Positions 1 to 10,026 of a stretch of DNA of 60,000 nt are shown piece after piece. The first letter of the stretch is position 1, and each line of letters begins with the position of its first letter. The DNA comes from Symbiodinium natans (taxonomy: Eukaryota > Sar > Dinophyceae > Suessiales > Symbiodiniaceae). The notes below the pieces were generated by a model. It made no database searches. It was not told the origin of the DNA and worked only from the letters and a program-made list of their open reading frames with translations. Made by a program: the position numbers and the translations under genes. The stretch lies in NCBI GenBank assembly GCA_905221605.1, contig CAJNDS010000791.1:636001-696000 (forward strand). Reading direction: 5' to 3'.

Positions 1-550
1 GCGGGGGAGTTCCAAAGACCGAGATCCCTCAGCACCTCAAACACCTATTTAAGGAACCTGACAGAAGTGATGAGAGTTGAGTGACCCACGAGGCAGCAAA
101 CGGTTCTGTACTCCCCGATAAAACCAATGGAAACCCCGCCTCAAACTTAGACACGCAACTTCTATAGGCCACACGCCAAGCCTCAACCCTCATGCCGGAA
201 AGCCAACTCCCGCCCGCCTCGCTCCTCGCGTTCGCGACGGAGCGCCTGCACAGGGCTCTTTTTCTATCTACCTCACAACTCACAATCTCTCTTGTTTCCC
301 TCTCTGTTGGAAAAACTCTGAAAAACCTGTAGACGGGACCCCCCATCTAGGGCTCATTTCCCTCGGCGCTAGGGCCCGGCAGATCTTAAAGCCCTCGAAG
401 ACCCTGCACCCAGGCCACTGCTAGCAGTTTAGTGTTTGGGGTTTGGGGACTAGGTTTAGTCGGGGGAATCGAGATTGGGGGTCCAAACCACTCCTAAGCC
501 CTAAAACCCCTACTCTAGACTCTAGAGCCCTTAAACCCCAAAGACCTACA
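1..550. other. no gene recognised
   Basis: No frame shows clear third-position G/C bias together with splice signals. The stretch holds scattered CCCTAAA-like words, and GGTTTGGGG-like words near 430-450. It could be intron or intergenic DNA. Confidence 0.4.
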
Positions 551-551
551 A

Positions 552-665
552 CCCGGAACCGCTTGCAACTTTCTGAGCATGTCTCCAATCCCCAGCTCGG
601 TAGCTCGGTGCCTCCATCTTTTCGGCAGCGTGCCGCGCTCTGCGTGCCTGTAGGACGGCTTCAGG
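552..665 (-). CDS. exon candidate, basic helical peptide
   Basis: Read on the minus strand, one frame stays open with mostly G/C third positions and gives a peptide rich in Ala, Arg and Lys that begins EAVLQARRARHAAEK. Both flanks carry decayed telomere-like words, as around other exons here. No family is recognised and the ends are approximate. Confidence 0.4.
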
Positions 666-1021
666 GGGGCTTTCAGGAAGAAACTGGAAATTTGGGATCT
701 CAAGAATGATGCACTAAACTGTTGGTTAATTAGGGTCGCCTGGGCAGCCGTAGCTTCCTGGATATCTCTCCCCCAACCCCCAAGTTGGGGTCCCATACGG
801 GCCCATGGGAGCACAAGCCCTGAACCTGAACTTAAGCTCTCCCTTGCCAAGAATCTTCGTCATCCACTTTGCGTGGCTCCGCCCCTCAAACCCCCCAAAA
901 ACTTTCCTAAACACTACACCCAAAACCCTTAATAACCCGAAACCCTAAACCCTAAACAACCCTAAACCCGAAACCCGATCTCCAAGACCCCGGAAGGTCC
1001 TGAACTTCAGAGCCAAAGGCT

Positions 1022-1315
1022 ATGTCCAGGCCTTCCACTCACAGAGCCAGATTCGAAGACGATCCAGATCCTGCCGACCAAACCGAAGCTGAGTTCCCTC
1101 AATTGGGGTTTTCAAAGCGGGGACCGCCACCCAGAGAACTGCATATACAAATCTGGTGGAACCCTTTCAACCCCCCGAGAACCTACGTAAATGAAGCACA
1201 CGGTCAGGATTCTCGAAAGCATGCGCCCGCAATATGGTGCCGCGGGTTAGGAGCTGTGGTCGCTCTTGCAAGGCTTCGGTGTTTTCATAGACATGAACAA
1301 CAAAACACGGTCTAA
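1022..1315 (+). CDS. weak plus-strand ORF, doubtful
   Basis: A 97-codon ORF that starts at an ATG. It is hydrophilic at the N-terminus (RFEDDPDPADQTEAEFPQ). It lacks the strong G/C third-position bias of the better exons and has no recognised domain. It may be chance. Confidence 0.15.
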   Translation: MSRPSTHRARFEDDPDPADQTEAEFPQLGFSKRGPPPRELHIQIWWNPFNPPRTYVNEAHGQDSRKHAPAIWCRGLGAVVALARLRCFHRHEQQNTV

Positions 1316-1675
1316 GTCATTGATTTGCAAAGTCTTTAGATACGGGCTTGTGCAGGGTGAATGCGCGGTTTATGTAAAGGTTCATGTATGTGTTTGTATA
1401 TAGATGTACCTAGGGTTCATGCATGGGGCCCCACGTGGCTTTGGGATCTCTTCCAGGCCCCAAACTGCCAAGCCCGAAATCTCGAACCATCCAATGGCCC
1501 TGAAGCAGAAACCAATCAAGAGCCTTCTTCTTGCAGGAGCTGTGGCTATAACCCGGATGGGTTCCTCGCCCCAGCAACATTCCCGCACCAAAACCCTGAA
1601 CAAAAACAAAGGAAAGCCATCATGAGTCGGGCTCAAGAAGGATCAAAGGGCGACACAAGGTTTAGGGTTGAGGGT

Positions 1676-1768
1676 GCAGGGTTTAGGTTTAGGGTTTAGG
1701 GTTCAGGGTTCAGGGTTCAGGGTTCAGGGTTCAGGGTTCAGGGTTCAGGGTTCAGGGTTCAAGCTTTA
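1676..1768 (+). repeat. TTTAGGG then TTCAGGG tandem array
   Basis: A few TTTAGGG units run directly into about nine to ten near-perfect copies of the variant TTCAGGG, then decay. The variant is homogenised over a short block, which suggests local tandem expansion of one mutated telomere-type unit. Confidence 0.9.
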
Positions 1769-1804
1769 AGGTTTAGGGTTAGCCCAAAAATATTTAGAAC
1801 TCTA

Positions 1805-1878
1805 AGTCCGATACCCCAGCGCACCTCGAGGGTTCCTGCACCGTCGACAAGCTCGAGCATCTGCGGCAATTGCTTTGA
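1805..1878 (-). CDS. exon candidate
   Basis: The minus-strand frame reads KQLPQMLELVDGAGTLEVRW and sits between telomere-like repeats on both sides. The product is unknown. The peptide resembles a soluble domain fragment but is too short to assign. Confidence 0.4.
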
Positions 1879-2355
1879 GGGGGTTAGGGTTTTGGGTTTA
1901 GGGTTTAGGGTTTCGGGTCGGGGTGGGTGTTGGGCAATACGGGGGGCCTGACCCATCAAGCCCTCTTGTCACAATTCTTGCAAAAGATATAGGCCAGTAT
2001 AGGCCCTTCGGGATCTCTGCCATCGTATTGGCCGTTTTGAAAATTTTGGGTATCACATGAACCCAGCCTATCGTTTTATGCTTGAGGGTTTAGGGCTGGA
2101 GCCTAAGGAGTTGCCAATGCTACCCTCATAAGTCTTAAGCAAATTCGTAAAGTCAGCCCTGAAGCCTAAACCCTAAACCTACAAGCCCAGAGATTTTCCA
2201 CAACATGTGCTGGGGCCTGGGTCGACAACCATTTATGAACTTGGCTTTGTGAATTTGGCTGAGAGGCCTCGCCTGAACCCTGGAACCCGCAGCCCACTAA
2301 TCAAGCCACTCGCATCGTGGACACGACCTTTGAATGCAGAGGGCTGTCCGCGCAC

Positions 2356-2421
2356 CCTCAGTTCGTTTGGGGAGATCGAGTCGTTGCTCGACTGGTCCAC
2401 GAAATCGAAGATCTGGCCGGC
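2356..2421 (-). CDS. EF-hand exon (calcium-binding loop)
   Basis: This exon is exactly 22 codons, with acceptor CCTAG|GCC and donor AGG|GTGCGC. The peptide contains IFDFVDQSSNDSISPNEL. The loop DQSSNDSISPNE fits the 12-residue EF-hand pattern: Asp at 1, Ser at 3, Asn at 5, a hydrophobic Ile at 8 and Glu at 12, with a following Leu. Position 6 is Asp where Gly is usual. It should bind calcium in a larger protein whose other exons probably lie nearby on the minus strand. The motif and splice sites are seen directly; the whole-protein function is not known. Confidence 0.65.
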
Positions 2422-2659
2422 CTAGGCAACTCTGTGCATTGCTGTGTACGCTGGGTTAAGTCTTAAGTGTGGGTTAAACTACCCTCATGCTTTTTTAAGC
2501 ACTCCCAAGGGTTTTCAGGGTTCTTAATTCCCAGTGCTTCACAAGTAGCCGAGACCCCTCACTGCAACCCCTGACAATGATTAACTCCTTTTTGGTCCTA
2601 ACTCTGAGCCCGCCACCCATTTCTGCCGGTCACAATGTTATGGGCCGTGGGTTGCACGG

Positions 2660-2720
2660 AACGCGTTAAACCCTAAACCCTCAACCCTAAACCCCAGACC
2701 CTAAACCCTAAACCCTAGAA
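2660..2720 (-). repeat. CCCTAAA degenerate cluster
   Basis: Several CCCTAAA units, some altered to CCCTCAA or CCCCAGA, lie between neighbouring minus-strand exons. They are probably intronic. Confidence 0.8.
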
Positions 2721-2784
2721 GTTGGCTCACGAAACCCTGGAGGAAGCAACGGCCAGCTTGAGGAAGCCCGTGCGAGACCTTTAC

Positions 2785-2845
2785 CTTGGGCTCCCGGCGT
2801 ACTCGTCCACGTACTTGTAGCCCAGCCTGCTTAACTCCACGGTTG
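2785..2845 (-). CDS. exon, unknown product
   Basis: The minus frame reads ELSRLGYKYVDEYAGSP with almost every codon ending in G or C, followed by donor CAAG|GTAAAG. The start is either just inside a CCCTAAACC repeat or at a GTGGAG acceptor. No family is recognised. Confidence 0.6.
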
Positions 2846-3241
2846 CAGTTCCAGGTTTAGGGGACATAGGGCTTAGGGTTTCAGTAGGGTTTAGGGGGGT
2901 TTAGGGTTGAGGGTTTGGGGATTTAGGAGCTTCGGACTGAAGGCTCACGAGTCTGGGGATTCCGCTGTTGGGCTTCGGGGCTTGGGTTTTGGACTGGGAC
3001 CTGAAGGCTTGTAGGGTTTGGGGTTTGGGGGGCTTTGGGATGCAGATTTTTAGGCTTCGGGGGTTTCTTTGGGGGGTTCAGTGTAAAATGGGAGGAGCCC
3101 GAGCTCGCGCTTTGGGCCCAAAGTTGGGCGCCTTGGTACGATTCGAGGGACCTTGTTTTCAAGCTCCGGAGTAATTACGTCAGGGGGCTTCGGGGGGTGG
3201 GAATGTTTGGGGCTGTGGGAGGTTCGAGACCTCAAGAGTCT

Positions 3242-3320
3242 GATTAATCTCCGATGCGATGAGCCTCCGCAACCCCTCGCAGAACTGCGTTTTCTTCAAG
3301 TCCTGCGCGTCGCGTTGATG
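3242..3320 (-). CDS. exon candidate, helical
   Basis: The minus frame reads QRDAQDLKKTQFCEGLRRLI, a charged helix-forming peptide with G/C-ending codons. The product is unknown. Confidence 0.5.
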
Positions 3321-3654
3321 GGGCTTAGAAGGGAAGAAATGGGTACCACCCCACTACGAACCTTAAGGATTTCGGGCTTGCACCTACTGCAAGGTGGAAA
3401 GGAACGCGGCGCTTCTAGGGGCCCTGAACCCTAAACTCTAAACCTGCAAACCCGTGAAGCAACCCGGCATTAGACATGGGCTCAGCCGCTGCATACCATT
3501 GAGATTCCACCCACAGGGTGCAGCCCAATCTACCGGAGATGGGCTCATACCTGAAGGCCTGAGCGCTAGAATCCTGCTAGAATCTGACCTCCTCTGTGAG
3601 GTTTTTGGGGCTAGGACTCGAGGCTCAAGGTTTAGCTTGGGGTTGAGGTTGAGG

Positions 3655-3735
3655 GTTTCGGCAACGACTGCCAAAGTCAAAGATACCCAGCTTGGCCCAG
3701 CTTCGGCAAACTGTCCAAGAACGTTGGGAACTAAC
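3655..3735 (-). CDS. weak exon candidate
   Basis: The minus frame reads NVLGQFAEAGPSWVSLTLAV. The opposite strand is also open, so the strand is uncertain. Confidence 0.25.
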
Positions 3736-3816
3736 CCCCGAAACCCCCTGAACCCGAGACTAGACAAACCGACCAAGCAGCATCGAGGACTCACAACCCT
3801 GACAAGCTGGCTTGGC

Positions 3817-3900
3817 ACCCTAAACCCTAAACCCTAAACCCTAAACTCTCAACCCCAAACCCCAGACCCTAAACTCGAAAAAACCCAAACCCTCTAAAGC
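3817..3900 (-). repeat. CCCTAAA tandem run
   Basis: Four perfect CCCTAAA units are followed by decayed copies. They fill part of the gap between minus-strand exons. Confidence 0.85.
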
Positions 3901-3957
3901 CCCAAACACTACAAAGCCTAAACGAACACACCATCCCAGGCCCGGAACCCAAAACAC

Positions 3958-4008
3958 CCGTGTCCTTGGACTTCTTGCGCTTGTCGTTCGACTTCTTCGC
4001 GCGATACC
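3958..4008 (-). CDS. Lys/Arg/Ser-rich exon
   Basis: After acceptor CTCCAG the frame reads YRAKKSNDKRKKSKDTG, with nearly all third positions G or C, and ends at GTGTTTTGGG. The basic, Ser-rich composition is typical of nuclear or RNA-associated proteins. That role is inference. The competing frame (SREEVERQAQEVQ) has weaker codon bias. Confidence 0.5.
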
Positions 4009-4163
4009 TGGAGGAACTGATTCATCATCTCGCTAAGCCTCTAGAAAGCCAATGCTCTTAGGTCTCCGGGTTCAGGGTATACAGTTCAAGGTTCGAGGTG
4101 GTTGCGGACTTTCGGGCCAAAAACCCGAGACCATCATTTCGAAGCTCGTCGAGCGTGGCTCAC

Positions 4164-4222
4164 GCGGTGAGGCAAATCGCCCTGATCCGGTCCCCCAGAG
4201 GCCCCAGAGCAGTGACCAGGTC
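4164..4222 (-). CDS. exon, unknown product
   Basis: The minus frame reads DLVTALGPLGDRIRAICLT between an acceptor CCCGGAG and a canonical donor GTGAGCC. No family is recognised. Confidence 0.55.
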
Positions 4223-4255
4223 CTCCGGGCGTAGCAGCAGCCAAGCGCTTTCATG

Positions 4256-4392
4256 CCATAAACAACAAATACACATTTCAATTGTCAATATGTATGTAGA
4301 CATTGACATATCGGGGTAAAATATCTATGAAGCCAAAACTGCAATATACACTTTAAATCTAAAATAGACATCTAACATTTCTATTTAATGTA
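4256..4392. other. AT-rich block without gene
   Basis: About 135 nt with many A/T-only words, unlike its GC-richer surroundings. No ORF or rRNA-like motif was recognised. Confidence 0.5.
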
Positions 4393-4804
4393 GCCGGGCG
4401 GATTGGCCACGAAGGCAGTTCGAAATGATGCTTTTTGTGATTTTGGGGGGTTCGGGCCGGGCTTATAAGGTTTACAGGGTTCTAAGGGGCTATCAGCTTT
4501 TTCGGCGCTAGGGTTCTCAGGATTGGGGCTTCGGCACTGTCCTGCTCCTCACGTGTGGGAAGTAGGAGCCGTCGACTGCCTCATTCAAGGACTTGGTAGG
4601 GTAGGGACTGATGTACCATGGTAACTCCTGGCTTCGAGAATTTGGTGCGTCTTACGGCCTTGGGTTTCAAGCTGCAGGTTTAGGGCTTTGTCGCTCGCTC
4701 CGGCTTCTGAGCCTGAGCTACTGCTTGGCCAAAACACACGAACAATGTCTTGGAAAAACTCATGCTCGCTGCATCTCACCACAAATCAAAACCTGCTCGC
4801 TCAC

Positions 4805-4862
4805 ACGTGCCCCGCGAGTCTCGCAGAGCGCCAGGTCGCCGTGGAAGTAGCAGCAGCTCATA
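4805..4862 (-). CDS. exon, Cys-containing
   Basis: The minus frame reads MSCCYFHGDLALCETRGAR and ends at canonical donor GTGAGCG. Third positions are mostly G/C. It could contain a start Met, but no promoter or upstream evidence decides this. Confidence 0.55.
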
Positions 4863-5045
4863 ATGATACATGAACACTTAGAACAATGAAGAGGACTCCT
4901 CACGAAAGGGTGATTGGCGGATGCGCACGTGAAAATTTTCTCGTTCTTGGAAATGTCTTGGGGCGTTGCTCTTTCGGGTTTAGGGTTCAGGGTTTAAGTC
5001 CGGACGGGATCGCTTGGAGCTCCCGATGTCACACAGCAGGTCGAC

Positions 5046-5124
5046 CTCCCCGACTGCGGCCCACACGGTCGGGGGTCACCAGGAGGTAGTCCATCAGGGG
5101 CCCGACGCTGGGCAGCATCTCCTC
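5046..5124 (-). CDS. exon, unknown product
   Basis: The minus frame reads EEMLPSVGPLMDYLLVTPDR with almost all codons ending in G/C. The acceptor is in TTGAG|GAG and the donor is GGGAG|GTCGACC. It is a strong coding signal with no recognised domain. Confidence 0.65.
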
Positions 5125-5139
5125 AATTCATCTCAATTC

Positions 5140-6280
5140 CGTGTCCCTCAACTCCTCAATCCAGGGGCTTTGGGACTTTAGGTTGTAGGAACTTCAGTGG
5201 GGGGTGATCAGGGAGGGGGGGGGGGGGTGGGTGGTCAAGGGCTAGTAGGGCCTAAGGTCTTCTGGTTTATGCTGCAGCCAACTGCCCTGCATCCTACTTC
5301 CACTTAGCAAAGAGATCAAACCTGCACTCTTGGGTTTATAGCTGCAATTGGCCTATCGTTAAAGACTGTGAAAAGACTTTCTAGGCTCATAGAGTCATGG
5401 AGTGTCTCGGGACGGATTGGGCCAGGGTCCGGAGAAATCTTCTTTAAAGCGTCGCCAGCAAGCTCTGGAGGTTGACCGTTCAAACAAGCTCCGAAAAGAG
5501 GTTCCCCCCCTTTATTATTACTTACAGGCAAGAGTGACCCCACGAAAAGAGGGCTCAACATGAAGCCCCACATGCTGCATACCAGCAATGTCAGCGTTGC
5601 AGAAGAAATCCGAATCCGAAGCTCATGATTCGAGCTCCCTCCGGGCCTCTGAAGACCCGAAGTCAAGGACCGTGTCCCTGGTGGTTTGCAACTCTTCCCG
5701 TCACTTCTGGGCGGGAGGGGTTCAGGGCTTCAGAACTTCAGTGCTTCCGAAGCCATAAATTCGAAATCATGAATTAGAAACCCTGAAGAACATCCTATGC
5801 ACATGAACTCCTCTCCGCAAAAAATGTCAAGCCCACTACTCCCCCTGAACGTTTGATGCAGAAACCTGATTGCACGTTTAGGGCTTGGAAGAAAGGCCAA
5901 AGGTTGGGGTTTGGGGCTATCTCTGGGGTACTATAAAGAAGCCCTGACTGATATCTGACTGACATCTGACGGCCTTCCGAGCTCTTTGGTGCACAAGCCA
6001 TGATGGCCATGGTGTGCCTGGCAATGGGAGGGTGGCCAACTTTCAGAAACCCTGAGCTTCGGACTTCGTGGCTACGTCTCACACGGGGATCTGTAAACTC
6101 ATGATAGGTTTGGGGGGTCACTCGGGCTTGAGGCTTGAGGAGCTCAAAGCCTAAACCCGAAAAACCTCCAGTAGGAGCCCTTTTTGTTTGTGGAGGGGGG
6201 GGGGGGGGAGGCCCAAACCCCAAAGCGCTCTGAACACAACCAAAACCCGCGAGATTTGGAACTCAAGGGTCCAGGGTCTT
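5140..6280. other. no firm gene; two weak minus-strand frames
   Basis: Minus-strand frames near 5420-5480 (NGQPPELAGDALKKISP) and 6000-6090 (GHPPIARHTMAIMACAPKSS) read like protein but lack strong codon bias. G runs lie at 5215-5227 and 6197-6209. Confidence 0.3.
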
Positions 6281-6284
6281 TGGT

Positions 6285-6369
6285 CTGTAGGGTGGAGGTT
6301 TCAGCGTCGTAGGAGGTTTGGGCAAGTTTCCAGATTCTCCGGCGAGCCTTGAGGAGTTGAATCCTCTGG
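6285..6369 (-). CDS. exon candidate, coiled-coil-like
   Basis: The minus frame reads QLLKARRRIWKLAQTSYDAE, a charged amphipathic helix. The product is unknown. Confidence 0.45.
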
Positions 6370-6519
6370 GTCGCAAGGCCCAGGACAGAGAGCCTGACCG
6401 GACTTGAGTCGGGGGGGGGGGGGGGTACTCTTGAATTCAAGGCCGTCGAGTTTTAGGGCTCAGGGCTTTAAGGGTTGAGGGCTTTAGGGCCCTTTCGGAG
6501 CTTGAGGGCTGTGGTTTGC

Positions 6520-6826
6520 CTCCCCAAGCCCTAAACCTCTACACCCTACACCTAAGCCGCCCAACCCTCAATCCTAAACCCCTATTCCCTAACCCTTAAA
6601 CCCCTAAAAACCCTAACCCCTAAACCCATAAACCCCCAAACCTTAAACCCTAAACCCGAATTGTCAACCCTAAGCCCTAAACCAAACCCCCAAACCACGA
6701 AACCCCTAAACCCCCAAGCCCCCTAACCCCTAAACCGCTAAACCCCCTAAACCCCCTAAGCCCCCTACCCCCTAAGCTCCTAGACCCCCAAACCCCTAAA
6801 CCCCCTCAACCCCTCGAAGGCCCGAA
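6520..6826 (-). repeat. long degenerate CCCTAAA/CCCCTAA block
   Basis: About 300 nt of CCCTAAA, CCCCTAA and CCCCCTAA variants lie immediately left of a minus-strand exon. Read on the minus strand this is an intron that begins with TTTAGGG-type sequence. Confidence 0.9.
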
Positions 6827-6833
6827 TTCCGAC

Positions 6834-6886
6834 CTGGAGTCTGCCAGTCTTCCGATGCCGTCGCGCCCAGAGGCCTCGACCAGGGA
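6834..6886 (-). CDS. exon between telomere-like blocks
   Basis: The minus frame reads SLVEASGRDGIGRLADS with strong G/C third positions and ends at donor CTCCAG|GTCGGA. On the plus strand it is bounded by a CCCTAAA block on the left and a TTTAGGG block on the right, a clear example of the local architecture. Confidence 0.6.
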
Positions 6887-6887
6887 G

Positions 6888-7007
6888 TTTAGGGATTCAG
6901 GTTCTTAGGGTTTTTTGGGGGGTTTAAGGGTTTAGGGGTTTAGAGGTTTGGGGGTTTGGGGGTTTAGGGGTTGGTCGGGGTTAGGCCCTAAACCCGAAGC
7001 CCTAAAC
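6888..7007 (+). repeat. degenerate TTTAGGG block with inverted CCCTAAA end
   Basis: TTTAGGG-type units run to about 6985 and then switch to CCCTAAA. The block separates two minus-strand exons, so it is probably a whole intron of about 120 nt made of telomere-like sequence in both orientations. Confidence 0.75.
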
Positions 7008-7228
7008 CCTGAGTCCCCGATGCTTCCCATGGCAAGAGGAGCCTTGGGAGTTGGCGCGCAGTCTTCCTCCTCCTCGCCCTCCTCGTCCTCCTCCTGGGAA
7101 AAAACTTCGGGATGCAAGGTGCCGCTCACGGGGCCTTCGAGCTTCACTAACCCCGAGACCCGAGGGTCCCTGAATTTCCCCCAAACCGAACCGGTCTCCT
7201 GCACCGGTCGGGCGTCCACGGCGAGTGC
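7008..7228 (-). CDS. exon with acidic tail, unknown product
   Basis: This 221-nt exon has acceptor ATGCAAG|GCA and donor ACTCAGG|GTTTAGGG, the donor GT lying inside a telomere unit. The peptide begins ALAVDARPVQETGSVWGKF, has a run of Glu/Asp (EEDEEGEEEED) and ends PLAMGSIGDS. The acidic run suggests a disordered interaction segment. No family is recognised. Confidence 0.7.
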
Positions 7229-7495
7229 CTTGCATGTTCAGGGTGGGGGGAGGCTCCTCAGAATTTCCAAGACTGTTACGAGCTTGTGGAAGGAGCTGGG
7301 CCGATCTCCCGATCTTGCTCCCCCTAAACAGCATCTAAACAGCATGGAGGAGAGGAAGAGACCATGTATAGAGACACCCCAAAAGTGGGCAAGCGAGTGA
7401 GGCCATGGGGATTGCTCGGGGGATTGCTCACATTAAGACCCCAAAAAGGACTCTAACGCGAGGAGCCGCTTTAACACCAAAGGGGCCCCCCAAAG

Positions 7496-7566
7496 CGCTG
7501 ACAAAGAAGGGCCTCGTCCACAATGGCCACATTCTCGGGTAGCTGGGCTCGTAATGCCTGCAAGCC
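7496..7566 (-). CDS. exon, unknown product
   Basis: The minus frame reads LQALRAQLPENVAIVDEALL with good codon bias. The left end runs into CTTTGGGGGG-type sequence. Confidence 0.5.
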
Positions 7567-8147
7567 GAAACTCCGAGGGCTTGGGGAGTTTAGGGTTCGA
7601 GGATTACGGGAACAGCCACTAGAGCCCCAAACTACTCGAGGCGATCGATTCCCGCTATCATGATTCAACCACGCTGCCCTGACTCCACTGAACTTTTCGC
7701 GCCTTTTCTAGACGTTGGGCCTGCCGCAGAGGCTAGTACATAATAATGCTCTACGCCTCCTGAAAAGCTCCAGGCAAGGTTTGGGTTTAGGCCTGACCTT
7801 GCCATCTGCGCCGCCCCTATCACAGTATCACGACATATTGCGACTGGCCGTGCCGGGATGTTTTGGGAAGGAACGAACCTAAGCCCATACACCGATGCAT
7901 TGCAACCTGGCTCTCCCGCCTGCGGCACCTATACCTACGTGAGGGAAGCGGTAGTAAAGTCTAAACCTCTTTCTCCCCCCCCAAAACTCTAGGTAGGGAT
8001 CGTTCTTACTTACTACACCTTTAGAAAGACCTTGCATGGACGGATGCCTGAGAATAACGTCACGCGTTCCTGGCTTCGAGCTCTAGAGGGGCGTAGGGTT
8101 TCAGGCTTAGGGTTTTGGGTTTTGGGTGGCGGAAGCATCAGAAAGTG

Positions 8148-8230
8148 GCCTTGAGGCCCTCAGTGAGCTTCGGGTCTCTGGGCGAGAAGGGCGCCTGGGT
8201 GTCAGAGGCCAAGGCCCCGAAGGTCTGTCG
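8148..8230 (-). CDS. exon candidate
   Basis: The minus frame reads TFGALASDTQAPFSPRDPKL with strong G/C third positions, then reaches a TGA. The plus strand is also open here, so strand confidence is moderate. Confidence 0.4.
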
Positions 8231-8511
8231 GACTTCAATTGGGTCATTGACCCTGTTCGGAAAGCTTTTTTGGTGAAGCGTGTGGTGTTGGAGCGCAGTG
8301 TTGAGGATGAAGGGACTTGGGTCTAGAGTAGGTGGGGGGGCAACTGCAGGCTTGCGGTAGGGAGCAGAGGCTTCGGATTACTTCAAATCCTGAGTGCTGC
8401 TGGGTCCTGGCGTTCGGACACTGTAACAGAACAACCCTAAACCACAAACCCCCTAAACCCCTGAAACCCGCAGCCTGCACCCTCAAATCTCAGACTGCTC
8501 CACGCCCCCAG

Positions 8512-8640
8512 CTGCAACAGTAAGCTGCTGGCAATGAGACACCTCAAGAGTGGCTCGCTCTGGCACATCCTGAGCCCACAGCATGCTTTGACCCCCGCAG
8601 TGGGGTCTAGCACTCCAGGAACCCGCATTCCCTACTAGAT
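8512..8640 (+). CDS. possible terminal exon, strand uncertain
   Basis: A plus frame reads LLAMRHLKSGSLWHILSPQH and ends at TAG near 8636. The minus strand also has an open, biased frame. It may be spurious. Confidence 0.2.
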
Positions 8641-9129
8641 ATGCATGTGTAACCATTTATCTATCGCAACATACTTTAGGTTCCTTGACAGCAAGCAGAA
8701 CATGTTCTAAAGTCGAAAACGCCCGGGCCGCAACTGAGGCCCAGAAAAAGGGGTTCAGAATGGGTATAGGCTTAGGGTTTTGGGGATGAGGGTTGCAGTG
8801 GGGTTCTGGATGCTAGGGTTTCGGGATCAGAGTCTGTTTCATGCTCAAGGGCTTCACGTCAAAAGGAGCCCACTAACATCACTGAGCTGGTGGCTTGTCA
8901 TAGTAGGCGATGAGCCGCTCCTGTTTGGGCGGCTGAGGGCTTGCCATTTGCAGAAGCATACAGGTCCCTGCATATTTCCAGCCTCGCAGGAGTCCGCGGG
9001 CATTCTGGGTAGTTCAAGAGTACTGGCCGTTTGACAGGAGCACTTGAACTGACCGAGCAACATCTTTGCGTACTGAGAGGTGGGGCTGGTGCGAAATCAC
9101 GCCACAGTCGGATGCACTCAAGCCTGAAC

Positions 9130-9245
9130 CTGTAAGCATGTGCTTGCGGCATCTTGAAGACTCTCTGGCCTGGTTCATCGCCGCATCCTCCGCGAAGCTG
9201 TAGGAATCGTTTTCTGCGTCATAAGCAGCGTCGGCATCCAGATGC
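9130..9245 (-). CDS. exon, acidic then basic
   Basis: Acceptor GGCAG|GCATCTGG and donor TTACAG|GTTCAGG bound a 116-nt open frame with DADAAYDAENDSYSFAEDAA and then MNQARESSRCRKHML. The composition is protein-like. No domain is recognised. Confidence 0.6.
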
Positions 9246-9249
9246 CTGC

Positions 9250-10020
9250 CACATCCGAACCGAAGCGTGGCTCACACTTGGGGTGTGCGGATACTAAGCC
9301 GGTAAGACACTTGCAATGGAAGCGAATGCTCCGGCCACTTCTGTTACGTCCTGAAGCTGCAAGACTGATGTGTGAACCATGACCAAATTTACGGAATTGC
9401 GAATGTGCTGGTGACATCAATCAGTAAACATGTCCAAGCTGCACTGCGAAGTAGACGGAAGACTGCTGTTGCTCCTGAAGATGGAAAGCCGACTGAGAGT
9501 GCGACATCATGGACCCAAAACCCTCACACCCCCCTCCTCCTGCAGCAGGACAATCGGCTCCTTTTCCGACTCCACCGATTCCTGAGTTGTCAAGCCTACA
9601 CTGGGTTGATGTTAAAGGACTTAAACAAAGCTACCATAAGAAGCAATTCCTGAAAGCATGACCCTATTCTTAAGGTAACTAATAGCAACAGCAACCCAGT
9701 AGAGAGCACGAGGGAACACTGATACAGAGGGCTTGCAGGGGAGGCTTTTTAGATGGCGCTTCGGGCTTGGACGGCGCTCTGCTGAGGATTCGGGTGCAAA
9801 CCAATGCTTCGGGGAAGCATCACTGTCACCTCGGTCATCACTAGAACCCTTGGCCGGAAAGCCCTGAACCCCAAGCCATCATGAGTTTATGGTTTGGGCT
9901 TGGAGGTTTAGGGTGTGATCAGGCAAAAAATCAAGGTGGTCCCAAAGCACACACCACAAGTCCACATGGGACTGTCTCAAAACCCCAGAAGCCTAAACCC
10001 GAAACTCGAAACCCCAAAAC
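9250..10020. other. no firm gene
   Basis: Several short frames are open on both strands, none with convincing bias plus splice sites. Confidence 0.35.
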
Positions 10021-10026
10021 AAAGGG

